Virus record (IMG/VR): IMGVR_UViG_3300027771_000036
Span: 1-40,167 of that record
Strand: one strand, 5' to 3'
DNA length: 40,167 nucleotides
Source of the DNA: a virus
In this document: piece after piece, positions 27,022-36,796 of the stretch
How the letters are laid out: each line of letters begins with the position of its first letter
Position numbering within the stretch: position 1 is the first letter of the stretch
The notes under the pieces: generated by a model
Seen by the model: the letters and a program-made list of their open reading frames with translations, nothing else
What the model was told of the DNA's origin: nothing
Database searches by the model: none
Program-made: the position numbers and the translations under genes

Positions 27022-30000
27022 TTAACATCCCGTACAGCTAGTCGGGAGTGCTGGAGTGTTAGCACAAGTTAGTACTGCGGATTCATTGAAGCCAGTACAA
27101 GATGTAACAGAACTTACGTCCCATGAACTTATGTCTTGGTTAAACTCATATGTTTCACTAAACATAGCCTCCATATTCGTAACAGAACTTACGTCCCAAG
27201 AACTTATATCTTGGTTAAAAAACGTAGACCGAAACATAGCCTGCATATTAGTAACTGAACTTACGTCCCATGAACCTATGTCTTGGTCAAAATACGTACT
27301 AGAGAGCATGTCCTGCATATTAGTAACTGAACTTACGTCCCATGAACCTATGTCTTGATTAAAATACGTAGCCTGAAACATACCAGACATATTAGTAACA
27401 GAACTTACATCCCAAGAACTTATATCTTGATTAAAAGGCGCAAAAGTGAACATGTACTGCATATCCGTAACAGAACTTACGTCCCATGAACCTATGTCTT
27501 GATTAAAAAACGTACCATGAAACATGTACTTCATATTCGTAACTGAACTTACATCCCAAGAACTTATATCTTGATTAAAATCCGCAGCCTGAAACATAGC
27601 CTCCATATTCGTAACAGAACTTACATCCCAAGAACCTATGTCTTGATTAAAATCCGCAATCTGAAACATATACTGCATATTCGTAATAGGTACACTTGTG
27701 TATATACCCTCGTTAGGTACAAACATATATCCAAGGGTACTTCTAGCTGGACAATAACTGTTCGTAGGGTCAGTAGCTTCCGTAGGTAATGGGTAGAAAA
27801 ATCGTGGAGCGTTAACAGTTATAACAAAGTCATACTTCTTAATTACTATAAAATCGTCTACATTGGCTGCGTCATTTAATACTACTGATGTACCGTTAGT
27901 CGCCACAAAGTCAGAACTTGCTAACTCTACACCATTACGAAGAACGTCAATCGAATTAACATCGTACGTTACGGTAAATTCAGTTTGTCCTGCGCTAGCT
28001 ATAAACTCGTCTTTAACTATGTCTATACCTAAATTTTCCCAAGAGGCAACACTTCCGCTAGTTGATAAGAACTTACCAGCATGACTCGTTTGAGTAGGTA
28101 AAGCATCAATCCCAGTTAACTGAGAACCATCTCCAGTTGGGCTTAATACTGTTGTACCGACATCTCCATCTTTTAATGTGGTGGAATCATCGTAAACTGT
28201 ATCAGTAAACAATGCACCTACAGGTACATTAGTCAATACCTGCCCATCGTCTACTTTACCATCAAGTGCAGTTTGTAAACCCGCAATACCAGAGATACCT
28301 AATGCATCAAGTGTAGTCTTATTAAGCTTAATAAAATTTACTATTTCTTGTAATGTATCAAGAGTACCGTCATTAGACGTAACTAAAGCTTCTAAGTTAT
28401 CTAACTTACTCTTATCTGCGCTTGTCATTGCACCTGCTAATGAAGTTGTAGCTGCATTAAGTACGCCATCCGAACCATCTGAGCTATTAACTGAGACAGT
28501 AGATGAGCCATGAGTTAGTGATATGTCCGTATCAACATTAGATACAATTCCTGAATATAGACTGTTTACTGCATTATTATTCGAATTATCTGTGCCTGCC
28601 ACATCTACATTCAAGTTTGTTCTAGCAGCACTAACACTAGTTAAGTCAGACAAGTTACTAGTCTGTATTAAAGCACCTGAAAGGGAGGCATAAGCTGCTA
28701 TCCATACTGAACCTTCATACACCTTCATGGTGTCTGTAGTGGTATTAAAATATAGAGTCCCAGCAACTAAGGTACCGCCATCATTATCTAATGTAGGGTC
28801 AGAAGTTTTAGAACCTAGGTAGATACCTTCAAACTGGTCTAGTATATTAGAGGCGCTAGCAGCACTGGTAGCTGCATTGCCTGCACTATTAGATGCTGAG
28901 GTATCACTAGCAGCAGAGTTTGCTGCACTTGTTGCTGCACCTGATGCACTTGATGCTGAGGATGTAGCACTGTTAGCCGAACTAGTAGCACTAGCTGCTG
29001 AACTTGTGGCACTAAATGCTGAGTTACCCTCAGACACTGAAGCTGCTGTTTCTGAAGCGGCTGCGTTAGCTTCACTTGTAGCTGCATTAGTCTCACTGCT
29101 AGAAGCGTTGGATTCACTTAAAGCTGCGTTAGTTGCTGAAGTAGCTGCTTGAGTTGCACTTGTAGCAGAATCACCTGCACTACTAGAAGCATTATTTTCA
29201 CTAGTAGCGGCATTAGTCTCAGAAGTTAAAGCATTAGCTTCACTTGTAGCTGCACTAGATGCACTAGTAGCAGCGTTTGTTTCTGAAGTTTTAGCGTTAT
29301 TTTCTGACACTAAAGCAGCAGCAGCTGACGTTGAAGCTTCATCGGCTTTAGTTACTGCGGTGGAAGCTGCAGTAGACGCTATACCTTCACTAGTATCAGC
29401 ATTAGTGGCAGAAGTAGATGCGCTATCAGCACTTATAACTGCTTCCCCTGCTTTAGTTGTTGCAGTTAATGCAGCAGCTGTAGCAGATGCTTGAGGGTCT
29501 TCCCAAGTAGCACCATTATAGAAACGTGTGTGGTTTAGCGTACTGTTAAAGTAAATAGCACCTGTAAGTAAAGCAGCACCATCGTTATCTAACGTAGGGT
29601 CACTAGCTTTAGTTCCAAGATACCTGTCATCAAAAGTATCATATAAGTTTTCAACAGCAATCTTATCTGCGGCTGTACTTGCAGCATCTGAAGAAGTCTG
29701 TATTTGGTCAGCGTTAGTCTGAACCAGGTCGTCAGCTACTGCGGTTCTATCTAGGCCCGTCTGTATTCTGTCAGCCTGTGCTGATTGTTGGTCTGCGTCT
29801 GTAAGTACTAAATCTGCGGCAACAGCAATTCTATCCAAACCTGTCTGTACTTTATCAGCCTCTGCAAGAATTACATCAGCGTGAGTTAACACAACGTCTG
29901 CATTTGTTAAAACTACATCGGCATTTGTTACGCCTACTGCAGCAGTAGTTGATTGTTGGTCCAAATCTGTTTGAACTAAATCTGCTGCTACAGCTGTCCT

Positions 30001-31146
30001 ATCCAGACCGGTTTGAATTCTATCTGATTCAGCAGACTGTTGGTCAGAGTCAGTTAATACTAAATCAGCAGCTACAGCAATTCTATCAAGTCCAGTTTGA
30101 ACTTTATCCGCTTCGGCCAATATAACATCTGCGTGCGTAAGAACTACGTCAGCGTTTGTTGATATAACATCTGCGTTAGTGATAACAACGTCAGCGTTAG
30201 TGATAACAACGTCACTAGATGTGGCCTGTTGGTCTAGGTCAGTTTGAACTAGGTCAGCAGCAACTGCTATTCTATCCAATGCTGTTTGTGTAGCATCAGC
30301 ATCGGTTAAACCTTCACTTACTAATGCGGCAGCAGCTGAGCTTGCTGACAATGTTTCTGAGTTAGACGCATTAGTGGCTGCTGTTTCTGCATCTGTTTTA
30401 GCTGTCTCTGCCGCTAAAGCGTTAGCAACAATAGCATCTTCAAATGACCCTACTACTACAGCACTGGCTGCAGCAGCATCAGCACTTACTACAGATTCAG
30501 CAGCTTTAGTTGTGGCCGTAGAAGCATCAGTTTCAGCTGAAGATTCAGAAGCCGCAGCTGCTAGTTCACTTAACCTTGCAGCTGTCTCGCTACTATCTGC
30601 GTTAGTTTCTGATGTTTTAGCGGCTTGTTCACTAGTAATAGCAGCAGCAGCTGCATTTGTAGCAGTTAATGCATCGGCTTCAGCCGAACTCTCAGAAGAA
30701 GCAGCATCAATAGCAGACTGTGCAGCAGCAAGTTGACTTATTAAAGCAAGAGCTGCACTACTAGAAGATTCTGATGCACTTGTAGCAGCATTAGTCTCTG
30801 ACGTAGCAGAAGCAGCTTCACTGGCTGCAGCAGCAATCGCAGCGTTAATAGCTTCACTAGTATCTAAGGCGTACCATGCGTTATCGCCTAAGTCATAGTA
30901 CGTGATAACTTCAAAACCAACAGAAGTGTTGAAAAAGAAATCACCATCTTGTAGAGCTGAGCCGTCAAGTCGTAATTCTGGTGGTGTATCTGCTGCACCT
31001 AAGTATTTATAGGTAACTTCAAGTCCTTCAGACGCAGCCACGATAGCATCTATATTATCAGCTACAATTTTGATTGTGTCATATTTACTGTCTGTAGCTC
31101 TGTCTATACCAACGCCAGTATTTTGGAGTGATGTTATTCTACGCAT
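27022..31146 (-). CDS. Long tail fibre with DUF285 repeat tip
   Basis: 1374 residues. The N-terminal 95 include a beta module with [19 protein letters not shown]. Residues 95-282 and 545-765 are Ala/Ser/Thr-rich coiled repeats of the [11 protein letters not shown] type. Residues about 282-485 repeat (I/V)QTGLDR.AVAADLV.TD.DQQ and NADVVLT units. The [13 protein letters not shown] module recurs near 505 and 775. Residues 1155-1347 hold eight 24-25-residue DUF285 repeats, and the end is Cys-rich ([14 protein letters not shown]). It likely attaches to the tail by its N-terminus and presents the repeat tip to the host. It starts at the stop of the adaptor gene (ATG/TAA overlap). Confidence 0.88.
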   Translation of the reverse strand: MRRITSLQNTGVGIDRATDSKYDTIKIVADNIDAIVAASEGLEVTYKYLGAADTPPELRLDGSALQDGDFFFNTSVGFEVITYYDLGDNAWYALDTSEAINAAIAAAASEAASATSETNAATSASESSSSAALALISQLAAAQSAIDAASSESSAEADALTATNAAAAAITSEQAAKTSETNADSSETAARLSELAAAASESSAETDASTATTKAAESVVSADAAAASAVVVGSFEDAIVANALAAETAKTDAETAATNASNSETLSASSAAAALVSEGLTDADATQTALDRIAVAADLVQTDLDQQATSSDVVITNADVVITNADVISTNADVVLTHADVILAEADKVQTGLDRIAVAADLVLTDSDQQSAESDRIQTGLDRTAVAADLVQTDLDQQSTTAAVGVTNADVVLTNADVVLTHADVILAEADKVQTGLDRIAVAADLVLTDADQQSAQADRIQTGLDRTAVADDLVQTNADQIQTSSDAASTAADKIAVENLYDTFDDRYLGTKASDPTLDNDGAALLTGAIYFNSTLNHTRFYNGATWEDPQASATAAALTATTKAGEAVISADSASTSATNADTSEGIASTAASTAVTKADEASTSAAAALVSENNAKTSETNAATSASSAATSEANALTSETNAATSENNASSSAGDSATSATQAATSATNAALSESNASSSETNAATSEANAAASETAASVSEGNSAFSATSSAASATSSANSATSSASSASGAATSAANSAASDTSASNSAGNAATSAASASNILDQFEGIYLGSKTSDPTLDNDGGTLVAGTLYFNTTTDTMKVYEGSVWIAAYASLSGALIQTSNLSDLTSVSAARTNLNVDVAGTDNSNNNAVNSLYSGIVSNVDTDISLTHGSSTVSVNSSDGSDGVLNAATTSLAGAMTSADKSKLDNLEALVTSNDGTLDTLQEIVNFIKLNKTTLDALGISGIAGLQTALDGKVDDGQVLTNVPVGALFTDTVYDDSTTLKDGDVGTTVLSPTGDGSQLTGIDALPTQTSHAGKFLSTSGSVASWENLGIDIVKDEFIASAGQTEFTVTYDVNSIDVLRNGVELASSDFVATNGTSVVLNDAANVDDFIVIKKYDFVITVNAPRFFYPLPTEATDPTNSYCPARSTLGYMFVPNEGIYTSVPITNMQYMFQIADFNQDIGSWDVSSVTNMEAMFQAADFNQDISSWDVSSVTNMKYMFHGTFFNQDIGSWDVSSVTDMQYMFTFAPFNQDISSWDVSSVTNMSGMFQATYFNQDIGSWDVSSVTNMQDMLSSTYFDQDIGSWDVSSVTNMQAMFRSTFFNQDISSWDVSSVTNMEAMFSETYEFNQDISSWDVSSVTSCTGFNESAVLTCANTPALPTSCTGC
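27103..27681 (-). repeat. Eight tandem 72-75-bp repeats encoding the DUF285 fibre tip
   Basis: Each unit encodes NMxxMF-xxxx-FNQDI(G/S)SWDVSSVT. The coding sequence for SWDVSSVT and FNQDI is nearly identical between units, while the codons for the two residues after NM and the four after MF vary strongly (for example QAAD, HGTF, TFAP, QATY, SSTY, RSTF). Seven units are 24 codons and the last is 25. Confidence 0.9.
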
Positions 31147-31772
31147 TAAGCGAATCCTCTATCAGTTACACGACCAGACATACTCATTGAGTCGCTTGGA
31201 AATGCTACACCTAAGTCAATAGCCTTTTTACAGCTTCGTTCAAATCTGGCCCAGTGGGCATTGTTCTCTGCTTGAGAATCACTCTTAATGCCTAAGTGTG
31301 CTCGATACCCTATATAGTGCAGTAAAGCATCTATCAATACTTCAGGTAAATCCAGCGTTGTTGTACCATCTGTTGCTTGTACTGTTGTAATTACTGCAGG
31401 TTTTGTAACATATAATATTGCTATAAAAGAACCTGTTGAAGGAAATGGTACTTGTATAGTATTCCAATCATTGAAAAATATACTATACTTATCATCTTCG
31501 TTGTTTATTCCAATAGGTGAGTAGTCTGAGTCACACAATTCAGGAACTTCACCAAATGCACAAGTAGCGTACATAAAGTTAGCAGGCATATCATAGTAAG
31601 GTTCTGCGTCTAAGAGTTCTACGACGTGTTCTTCAACTTTTACAGGAAAGCGCTTGTAAAGTTCTAACATTCCTAAGTTAAGAAATGCGACAATAACATT
31701 GATGTCATCTTTGATGGAAACACTAGACAGTTCACTGTATTTCGCTAAATTTACTACGTCTTGTATTACCAT
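31146..31772 (-). CDS. Head-tail adaptor protein (DUF6682-like)
   Basis: 208 residues. The helix-rich start ([20 protein letters not shown]), the central [20 protein letters not shown] and the C-terminal [20 protein letters not shown] followed by [16 protein letters not shown] match the adaptor/connector pattern (T7 gp11-like, DUF6682 family from memory). It should bind the portal ring and carry the tail. AGGAAC precedes the ATG. It lies between the large terminase and the long fibre. Confidence 0.82.
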   Translation of the reverse strand: MVIQDVVNLAKYSELSSVSIKDDINVIVAFLNLGMLELYKRFPVKVEEHVVELLDAEPYYDMPANFMYATCAFGEVPELCDSDYSPIGINNEDDKYSIFFNDWNTIQVPFPSTGSFIAILYVTKPAVITTVQATDGTTTLDLPEVLIDALLHYIGYRAHLGIKSDSQAENNAHWARFERSCKKAIDLGVAFPSDSMSMSGRVTDRGFA

Positions 31773-31820
31773 GACTAGTTCCTATTGTTATAGTTTTGTA
31801 TAGTTTCAGGTGGGGTATAA

Positions 31821-31855
31821 GCAGTTATATACCCAAATATAACTGCATTATATCA
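31821..31855 (-). promoter_or_regulatory. Extended -10 promoter with downstream 9-bp inverted repeat
   Basis: On the minus strand TGATATAAT (31847-31855) is an extended -10 without a good -35. Just after it lies the perfect inverted repeat GCAGTTATA (31821-31829) / TATAACTGC (31838-31846), which spans the predicted transcript start. It could be an operator or a hairpin at the 5' end of the adaptor/fibre mRNA. Confidence 0.5.
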
Positions 31856-31862
31856 TAACGAA

Positions 31863-33479
31863 TTAAAATACATTACTGTTAGTTTCTTGGTAATAATCAT
31901 CATCATCTTCACCCCATACTGACTCCCAAATAATACCATCCTCAGTTATTTCTGATATAGATAATTCTTCTGTTGAAGCTGGTGCATACACATCCATTTC
32001 TGATAGCTGATTAAGTAAATCTATAGCATCATCATGAAGTAAGGCACCTACTCCACCTGCGAGCGTAAATCTACTGAGTTCATGGACCAGTTCCTCAACT
32101 AGGGTGAATAGTTTAGGATTAGAGCTAGCCAACAATTCAGGTCTTGGTATCCATACTTTACCTTGCTTAAACTTAGGCTGTACCCCGGTAACGAATCTGT
32201 GCACCTTATCTTTGAGTGGACGAATACCCTCTTCTTTGCTTCCAGGTTTCTTGGCGAATGTGAACCATATGTTTCGTTTAATCATCATCTCACGCATGAT
32301 TGATATAAACCCTCCCTGCTGTCCAGAGCTTTCTATACCTACACTCAATGGGTCCCACTTCTTAGCGTACCTAAATACATCATCTATGTTTTCTTGCATA
32401 GTTTGACGAATACATTGACCATCTACTAGGAGCCAATCATTATTACTTGAGATGGCCCATACAGCTATCGTAGAGTAATCTGCTGACTTCTTGGTACTGG
32501 TGGCGAAATCTGTAGAGATATAGTAGTTATATTGATGTCTGTTCTTCATAAATACAGAAGGGTCAAACCACATAATGTCACTTTCATCAACCAACAACGT
32601 GGCCAAATCGGTAACCTCTAACATATACTCTTGATAAAATAACTGAGTAGTACCGGCAGATTTAAACTGATTGTACATATCACTAGCGTATTCAAAATCA
32701 AAGTTATCAGGCCATACACTATTATATTCTTCTTCAGGTACAGGGAATTTGTCACATAGAGGGAATCTCACCACACTGTAACTACCGCTGTTCTTGAGTT
32801 TATGAAGTAAGTCATCCTCACTTATAGGCGTGCCTATGTAGATAACTTTATGTTTAGCTTTCAATGCAGGTAATGCAGAAGCGAACCAGTTAGTCTCAAT
32901 AGTTTTACGAATTGTTTCAGAAGTAGCCGAGTCATTATGAAGAATATCATCTGCTAAAAGTACGCTTGGTCTGTGTCCAGATGGTGACCTTGCTCCACGC
33001 CAGTTAACATTCATACCTTTTCCGGCTACAAACATTTCCACACCATCAGAGTTAACTAGCTCCATTTCCTTATCTGTTACACGTTTAACTTTTAGTACTT
33101 GGCCAAGAAACGTAGAGTTTGAAATCTTACTAGCAACGTTCTTAAAAAATTGTTTAACGTTACCTTCAGCACTGGCACCAAGAAATATAATAAATGGGCA
33201 TTTACCAAACCCTGGCCATTCACCTAGAGCTGCTGCAAAAATTACAGCATACTCAGCAATGGTAGATTTACCTACACCACGACAACACTCTTCTAAAACA
33301 TTTCTATCTGCTTTAGCAGAGCTAAATAGTTTGTCAGCCATTTTGTAGTGTATTTCAGGAGAACTAAGTTCTTCATTACCGGTAGCTCTTATAAAAGCTA
33401 TAAATTTCAAGGCTATAGCGCTAGGTATGTACTTTTCAGGTAAACCCTTCATAGCTGATGTTATTTGATTGAGTTCCAT
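31863..33479 (-). CDS. terL: Terminase large subunit
   Basis: 538 residues. ATPase motifs: Walker A CRGVGKST (66-73) and Walker B PSVLLADDI (171-179). Nuclease-type acidic motifs follow: YYISTDFATS (about 316-325), VGIESSGQQGG and, near the C-terminus, LHDDAIDLLNQL. It would cut concatemeric phage DNA and pump it through the portal. The gene follows its probable small subunit by 5 nt. The Cys-Arg-Gly start of the Walker A is a common variant. Confidence 0.95.
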   Translation of the reverse strand: MELNQITSAMKGLPEKYIPSAIALKFIAFIRATGNEELSSPEIHYKMADKLFSSAKADRNVLEECCRGVGKSTIAEYAVIFAAALGEWPGFGKCPFIIFLGASAEGNVKQFFKNVASKISNSTFLGQVLKVKRVTDKEMELVNSDGVEMFVAGKGMNVNWRGARSPSGHRPSVLLADDILHNDSATSETIRKTIETNWFASALPALKAKHKVIYIGTPISEDDLLHKLKNSGSYSVVRFPLCDKFPVPEEEYNSVWPDNFDFEYASDMYNQFKSAGTTQLFYQEYMLEVTDLATLLVDESDIMWFDPSVFMKNRHQYNYYISTDFATSTKKSADYSTIAVWAISSNNDWLLVDGQCIRQTMQENIDDVFRYAKKWDPLSVGIESSGQQGGFISIMREMMIKRNIWFTFAKKPGSKEEGIRPLKDKVHRFVTGVQPKFKQGKVWIPRPELLASSNPKLFTLVEELVHELSRFTLAGGVGALLHDDAIDLLNQLSEMDVYAPASTEELSISEITEDGIIWESVWGEDDDDYYQETNSNVF

Positions 33480-33484
33480 CAGTA

Positions 33485-34192
33485 TTACTCCACAGTATCT
33501 TCATGTTCAATAACTTTTAATGAGCCTAGTGTTTCTAGACTTACGGTACCACTTTCCATCATACCCATCTGCCTAGTTACTATTTCTGCAAGCTGGTCAT
33601 TAAGTTGCTGGACTGCAGAGTCTTCTTTAATACCTACGTCTAATTCAATCTTCATGTGCTCTGGGCCACTAGTTGCAGCTAATAATTCTTTGGCAGCACT
33701 AACTCTATCTCTGTCATACCTACCGTTTTCCATAACATCAGCCAATACACCCATGGCCTTATAGCGTTGACCTGCAAATATTAAATCGAGAGGTACTTGG
33801 CTTGCTGTAAGTATATCTACTACAAGCTTAGAGCGTCTATACCTAGAGGCAGCGCTAGTAAGTTCTGCGTATTGTGGATGGTCAGTCTCTAATTCAGCTC
33901 GTAGTATTACGAATTCTCTGTCATAAAATACACGCTTATAAGCTTCTGTGTAATTTGATTCATTACTGACTACGTAAGCACAAAACCGGATAGCATTTAG
34001 GTATTCTGGAATTGATGCTCTTGTACCTTTAATAACGTTTTCATAAAGGGCGGCTGACTGCGCTAAAGTTTCTCCTTGAAATTCAGGCTCACTAGCAGAC
34101 CTATTTATAATGTCCACCGCTTTCTGAGTAATTGAATTTTTCTTATTAGGCATTAGCCTTTTCATGTCTTCTAAAGTAGTCATGCCACTCAT
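33485..34192 (-). CDS. terS: Probable terminase small subunit
   Basis: 235 residues with GGAG about 6 nt before the ATG. It is mostly helical. The segment RDRVSAAKELLAATSGPEHM followed by KIELDVGIKEDSAVQQLNDQ is what I associate with small terminase-like proteins just upstream of terL in related phages. I see no clear helix-turn-helix. The assignment rests mainly on its position 5 nt before terL, its size and its helical content. Confidence 0.7.
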   Translation of the reverse strand: MSGMTTLEDMKRLMPNKKNSITQKAVDIINRSASEPEFQGETLAQSAALYENVIKGTRASIPEYLNAIRFCAYVVSNESNYTEAYKRVFYDREFVILRAELETDHPQYAELTSAASRYRRSKLVVDILTASQVPLDLIFAGQRYKAMGVLADVMENGRYDRDRVSAAKELLAATSGPEHMKIELDVGIKEDSAVQQLNDQLAEIVTRQMGMMESGTVSLETLGSLKVIEHEDTVE

Positions 34193-34269
34193 AGTAACTC
34201 CATCATGTGTAAATGTGTGTACTTAAATTTTCCTAAGTTTACCAAAAAACATGATTATGGGCAAGAATG

Positions 34270-34659
34270 CTACAACTTCTTGTTAACTACGAAGAACGTA
34301 CCTGATTTCTTTTTAGGTTTTCTAGCTTTTCTAGGCTTAGCCGGTTTGACTAACTTATCGTAAGCCTCTGTGACTAAATCTACTGGGACATCAAAGAACT
34401 CTGTGTAACCACTAAACTTTTTATCTGGTCTGTGGTTATGTGCTTTGAATAGTTCATGAAGTTTTTTCTCTTTACCGTAGATATTGGTAGTGGTTGTAAA
34501 TCTACGTGGGTTACATAGCGGGAATACTCTGTACCTTTGAAATATACTCACTAATATCTCAGCTACTCTTTCCTCTATGGACCTTGTAGTGACACCTATT
34601 TTTATTAATGTCTTACCTTCTAGTTCAAAAAGTAACACGTAAACAATACCTCTAGTCAT
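34270..34659 (-). CDS. T5orf172 / GIY-YIG-like domain protein
   Basis: 129 residues from the ATG at 34659; a second ATG at 34686 would add 9 residues. The chosen start has AGGAG upstream and begins just before the domain. Motifs: GIVYVLL (4-10), KIGVT (20-24), R31, EKKLHELF (64-71) and SGYTEFFDV (83-91), matching the T5orf172/MUG113 branch of the GIY-YIG fold. The C-terminal tail is strongly basic (PAKPRKARKPKKKSG). It may nick or bind DNA; it could be a homing-type nuclease or a packaging helper, given the position beside terS. Confidence 0.8.
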   Translation of the reverse strand: MTRGIVYVLLFELEGKTLIKIGVTTRSIEERVAEILVSIFQRYRVFPLCNPRRFTTTTNIYGKEKKLHELFKAHNHRPDKKFSGYTEFFDVPVDLVTEAYDKLVKPAKPRKARKPKKKSGTFFVVNKKL

Positions 34660-34762
34660 CTTCAAAGGATAACTCCTCATAATCATTTTCTTCTAAGTTA
34701 TCTAACTCTTCTTGCAGTAATTCTTTTATCTCTTTATAGGTGAGTTCGGCTTTATAGGTCAT
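34652..34762 (-). CDS. 36-residue acidic protein overlapping the T5orf172 gene
   Basis: MTYKAELTYKEIKELLQEEL followed by DNLEENDYEELSFEDD. It is strongly acidic, while the next product has a strongly basic tail. Its stop overlaps the chosen start of the T5orf172 gene in ATGACTAG, and it carries the AGGAG that serves that gene. It could be a leader that couples translation or a small partner protein. No clear SD of its own is seen, so confidence is moderate. Confidence 0.45.
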   Translation of the reverse strand: MTYKAELTYKEIKELLQEELDNLEENDYEELSFEDD

Positions 34763-34805
34763 GAGTAGTTAACTTTAGGAATAAAACCAAACTATACCAC
34801 AAGAA

Positions 34806-35570
34806 TTATGTCTGTAAATACTTAGACTTAACAAGAGCCGCTACTTTTTTACCTAACGGCGTATCCGGGTGTAGGTTTGAACCAGTGTCTTTGGCCATTT
34901 TAAATAGCTCCCAATATTCACTCTCTGCCGCTGCATTATTAAAGTATTCTTCAAGATTGGTGGTGTAATTTCCAGAACTGACCGGTTCAGGTTGCACTTC
35001 AACTACTTGTTTAGCGTACTTACGGTTAGCTTTTAAAGTTCTCCATAAACCATTAATAGTTCCGTAGTCCTCTACCTTTTCAAATTCAGCGTTATATAGT
35101 CTGACTTTATTTTGGTGAAGTAGAACTTGAAGGTACTCAGGATTTTCTTTTTCAATGAAACTAATCTTACTAACATAGTTAGAATTTAATCTACTGAAGT
35201 GCTTTGGCATATCTGACTTAGTAACACCCCGTGCTTTACATATAAGGTAGGCTTCTGTTTTGGCTGCATCAACATCTGTAACTTTATTGATGGCATTACT
35301 GGTTATAATGGCTAGTGCTTCCTCATCACTAATATTTCCAACTTCCCTATAAGTAACACCAATCCCTAAATCTATACATGCAAGGTATCGGTGCCTCCCG
35401 TCAATAATTTGGCTATTTCTTAAAATAATCGGTACTAACTGGCCATTAGTAGAAATATCATTCTTAAGTTCTTCTAATCCTTCAGCAGTATATGTCATTG
35501 TCAGTGTCGCTAGTGAATCTACTGTAAGGTCAAGCGCATCTTCAAAACACAGTTCTAAAATACTACCCAT
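34806..35570 (-). CDS. ParB-like N-terminal domain protein
   Basis: 254 residues. GQLVPIILRNSQIIDGRHRY (43-62) is the ParB/Spo0J/Srx nuclease-like box, preceded by the L..S(I/T)..G spacing typical of this fold. Residues 100-160 contain a possible helix-turn-helix (KARGVTKSDMPKHFSRLNSN). The last 70 residues are unrecognised. Phage proteins of this type bind or cut DNA or act as regulators; position next to terminase genes may hint at packaging or replication. It overlaps the preceding gene by 8 nt. Confidence 0.82.
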   Translation of the reverse strand: MGSILELCFEDALDLTVDSLATLTMTYTAEGLEELKNDISTNGQLVPIILRNSQIIDGRHRYLACIDLGIGVTYREVGNISDEEALAIITSNAINKVTDVDAAKTEAYLICKARGVTKSDMPKHFSRLNSNYVSKISFIEKENPEYLQVLLHQNKVRLYNAEFEKVEDYGTINGLWRTLKANRKYAKQVVEVQPEPVSSGNYTTNLEEYFNNAAAESEYWELFKMAKDTGSNLHPDTPLGKKVAALVKSKYLQT

Positions 35571-35901
35571 GAATCAGGCCACCCGCGTAATTTTGTATGT
35601 CTTCAGACAGTAAACGTATATTATGACTAATCAAACCTCCATTTATAAGGCAACTACCATCGGTAAAACTTATCCTATCTTTAGCTACATTCTCTATAAC
35701 TAAAACCTCTCCTGTCGGAACCTTAATAACAGCACCTACACCAACATAACCATCTACTGTATCTACATGCGTCTTACTCAATTCCTCCCTAATCATTGTC
35801 TTAATCAATTCCTGGTGTGAACCACCATTACCTCTAACTGCTTTAAGAAATTTTATATCATCTACCACCTCACTATCTATCCGCATCATTGAACTGCTCA
35901 T
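35563..35901 (-). CDS. Ribbon-helix-helix-like small protein
   Basis: 112 residues. The N-terminal 40 (MRIDSEVVDDIKFLKAVRGN then SHQELIKTMIREEL) fit the beta-strand plus two helices of ribbon-helix-helix DNA-binding domains. The remaining 70 are beta-rich (VGVGAVIKVPTGEVLVIENV). It overlaps the gene before it (ATGA) and the ParB-like gene after it (8 nt), so all three are one translation unit. It may regulate this operon by binding the palindromes in the adjacent control region; that is inference. Confidence 0.65.
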   Translation of the reverse strand: MSSSMMRIDSEVVDDIKFLKAVRGNGGSHQELIKTMIREELSKTHVDTVDGYVGVGAVIKVPTGEVLVIENVAKDRISFTDGSCLINGGLISHNIRLLSEDIQNYAGGLIHG

Positions 35902-36074
35902 ATCGATTCTACCTCCTGACCCGTAGCCTTAGCTCTGGAATCATACATCGATTTATAATTAAGATAATCTTCCTGATGTATCTTAGCCGCAATCGGTTTA
36001 TCATCTTCAACTGCCTTCATCCACTGTTTATGCGAATGGTTCATCTTATCTTCATAATATCTAATCATACTCAT
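35898..36074 (-). CDS. 58-residue small protein
   Basis: MSMIRYYEDKMNHSHKQWMK followed by a charged helical sequence. AAGG lies about 9 nt upstream. The stop overlaps the next start (ATGA), which supports real coupled translation. No recognised family. It is hydrophilic and has no membrane segment. Confidence 0.65.
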   Translation of the reverse strand: MSMIRYYEDKMNHSHKQWMKAVEDDKPIAAKIHQEDYLNYKSMYDSRAKATGQEVESI

Positions 36075-36103
36075 TCTCTCTTACCTTCTAATTAAATTTA
36101 AAA

Positions 36104-36481
36104 TTAAACATCATCTTTACGTCTACGTAACATCATGCCAGGGTTCTCATAAATATTACCAACAACTTCCAACTCATTACCAACCAGCTCAAAAAATGGG
36201 GTGAAAGACTGACTTCCAATATCGGTAATACCAAAACAGGAACGGTTAGACGTAACAGTGCCAAAATAACCAGGCAACTTAAGAACATCACCTGCATAAA
36301 TATTAGTGCCATCTTTATCAACCAAACCCACAAATTGCATAAGCCCACTAAACGCCCAATCATCAGCACCATTATCTTCAATACAAGCATCCAACCACAT
36401 AGCAGAACTGCCATCATAACTAACAATTAGGTTATGGACCATACTCTTTCCGTTCCAACCTCTAAACTTTATATCTTTCAT
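36104..36481 (-). CDS. YopX family protein
   Basis: 125 residues from the ATG at 36481, chosen because GGAAAG lies 7 nt upstream; a GTG at 36496 is in frame but has no SD. Motifs: IKFRGWNGKSM (4-14), SGLMQFVGLVDKDGTNIYAGDV (45-66, shown only in its main residues L47-F50, D57-G58, I61-Y62, G64-D65) and VVGNIYENP (106-114), the YopX pattern. These proteins are frequent in phage genomes; their function is poorly known. It is the first minus-strand gene after the divergent control region. Confidence 0.85.
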   Translation of the reverse strand: MKDIKFRGWNGKSMVHNLIVSYDGSSAMWLDACIEDNGADDWAFSGLMQFVGLVDKDGTNIYAGDVLKLPGYFGTVTSNRSCFGITDIGSQSFTPFFELVGNELEVVGNIYENPGMMLRRRKDDV

Positions 36482-36517
36482 GCTATAACTTTCCACAACT
36501 GTTTACAAACTAGAACC

Positions 36518-36546
36518 AGTGTATAACAAACCACACATATTGTAAA
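36518..36546 (-). promoter_or_regulatory. Candidate leftward promoter for YopX/ParB genes
   Basis: On the minus strand TTTACA (36541-36546), 17 nt, TACACT (36518-36523), about 35-40 nt before the YopX ATG. The -10 matches only four of six positions. Confidence 0.45.
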
Positions 36547-36571
36547 TAAAAAGGCTTATATTTTTATAACA

Positions 36572-36587
36572 GTTATAAATTTATAAC
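36572..36587. promoter_or_regulatory. 16-bp perfect palindrome, candidate operator
   Basis: GTTATAAATTTATAAC is identical to its reverse complement. Related TTATAA units flank it (36565-36570, 36606-36611, 36637-36642), giving a cluster in 80 bp. It sits just upstream of the leftward promoter candidate, as an operator or AT-rich unwinding element would. Confidence 0.5.
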
Positions 36588-36753
36588 ATACTATTTCACC
36601 CTCATTTATAACCTACACTATGTAGTTACTTGTAAGTTATAATTCCGTACAAAAAACATACAGCAACATACTACCCCCAAACAGTTGAGGAAAGATTGCG
36701 AAAGCCATTTAACTACGGGGTATAAGCTTGCCCTTACAGTCCTATATCTACCG

Positions 36754-36793
36754 ATTAGAATCTTGCCGTAAGCTCTAGCCATAAGATTCTAAT
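36754..36793. repeat. 11-bp perfect inverted repeat (hairpin)
   Basis: ATTAGAATCTT (36754-36764) and AAGATTCTAAT (36783-36793) pair perfectly around an 18-nt loop. An outer pair TATCTAC (36744-36750) / GTAGATA (36829-36835) could enclose it together with the anti-SD-like decamer. This suggests a folded RNA or a protein-binding site. Confidence 0.65.
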
Positions 36794-36796
36794 AAA

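Noticed and set aside
27103-27681. The spaced 72-bp repeats as a CRISPR array.
   Set aside because: They are in frame within a protein gene and encode DUF285 repeats; the units are contiguous and the variable parts are too short to be spacers.
28839-30736. Long overlapping frames on both strands in the Ala/Ser-rich fibre region.
   Set aside because: They are by-products of repetitive GCN/TCN codons in the real minus-strand fibre gene; they lack SD sites and have low-complexity products.
36660-36760. GAGGAAAG near 36687 suggested an RNase P RNA or similar ribozyme core.
   Set aside because: The other conserved RNase P segments are absent and the flanks do not fold in the expected way.
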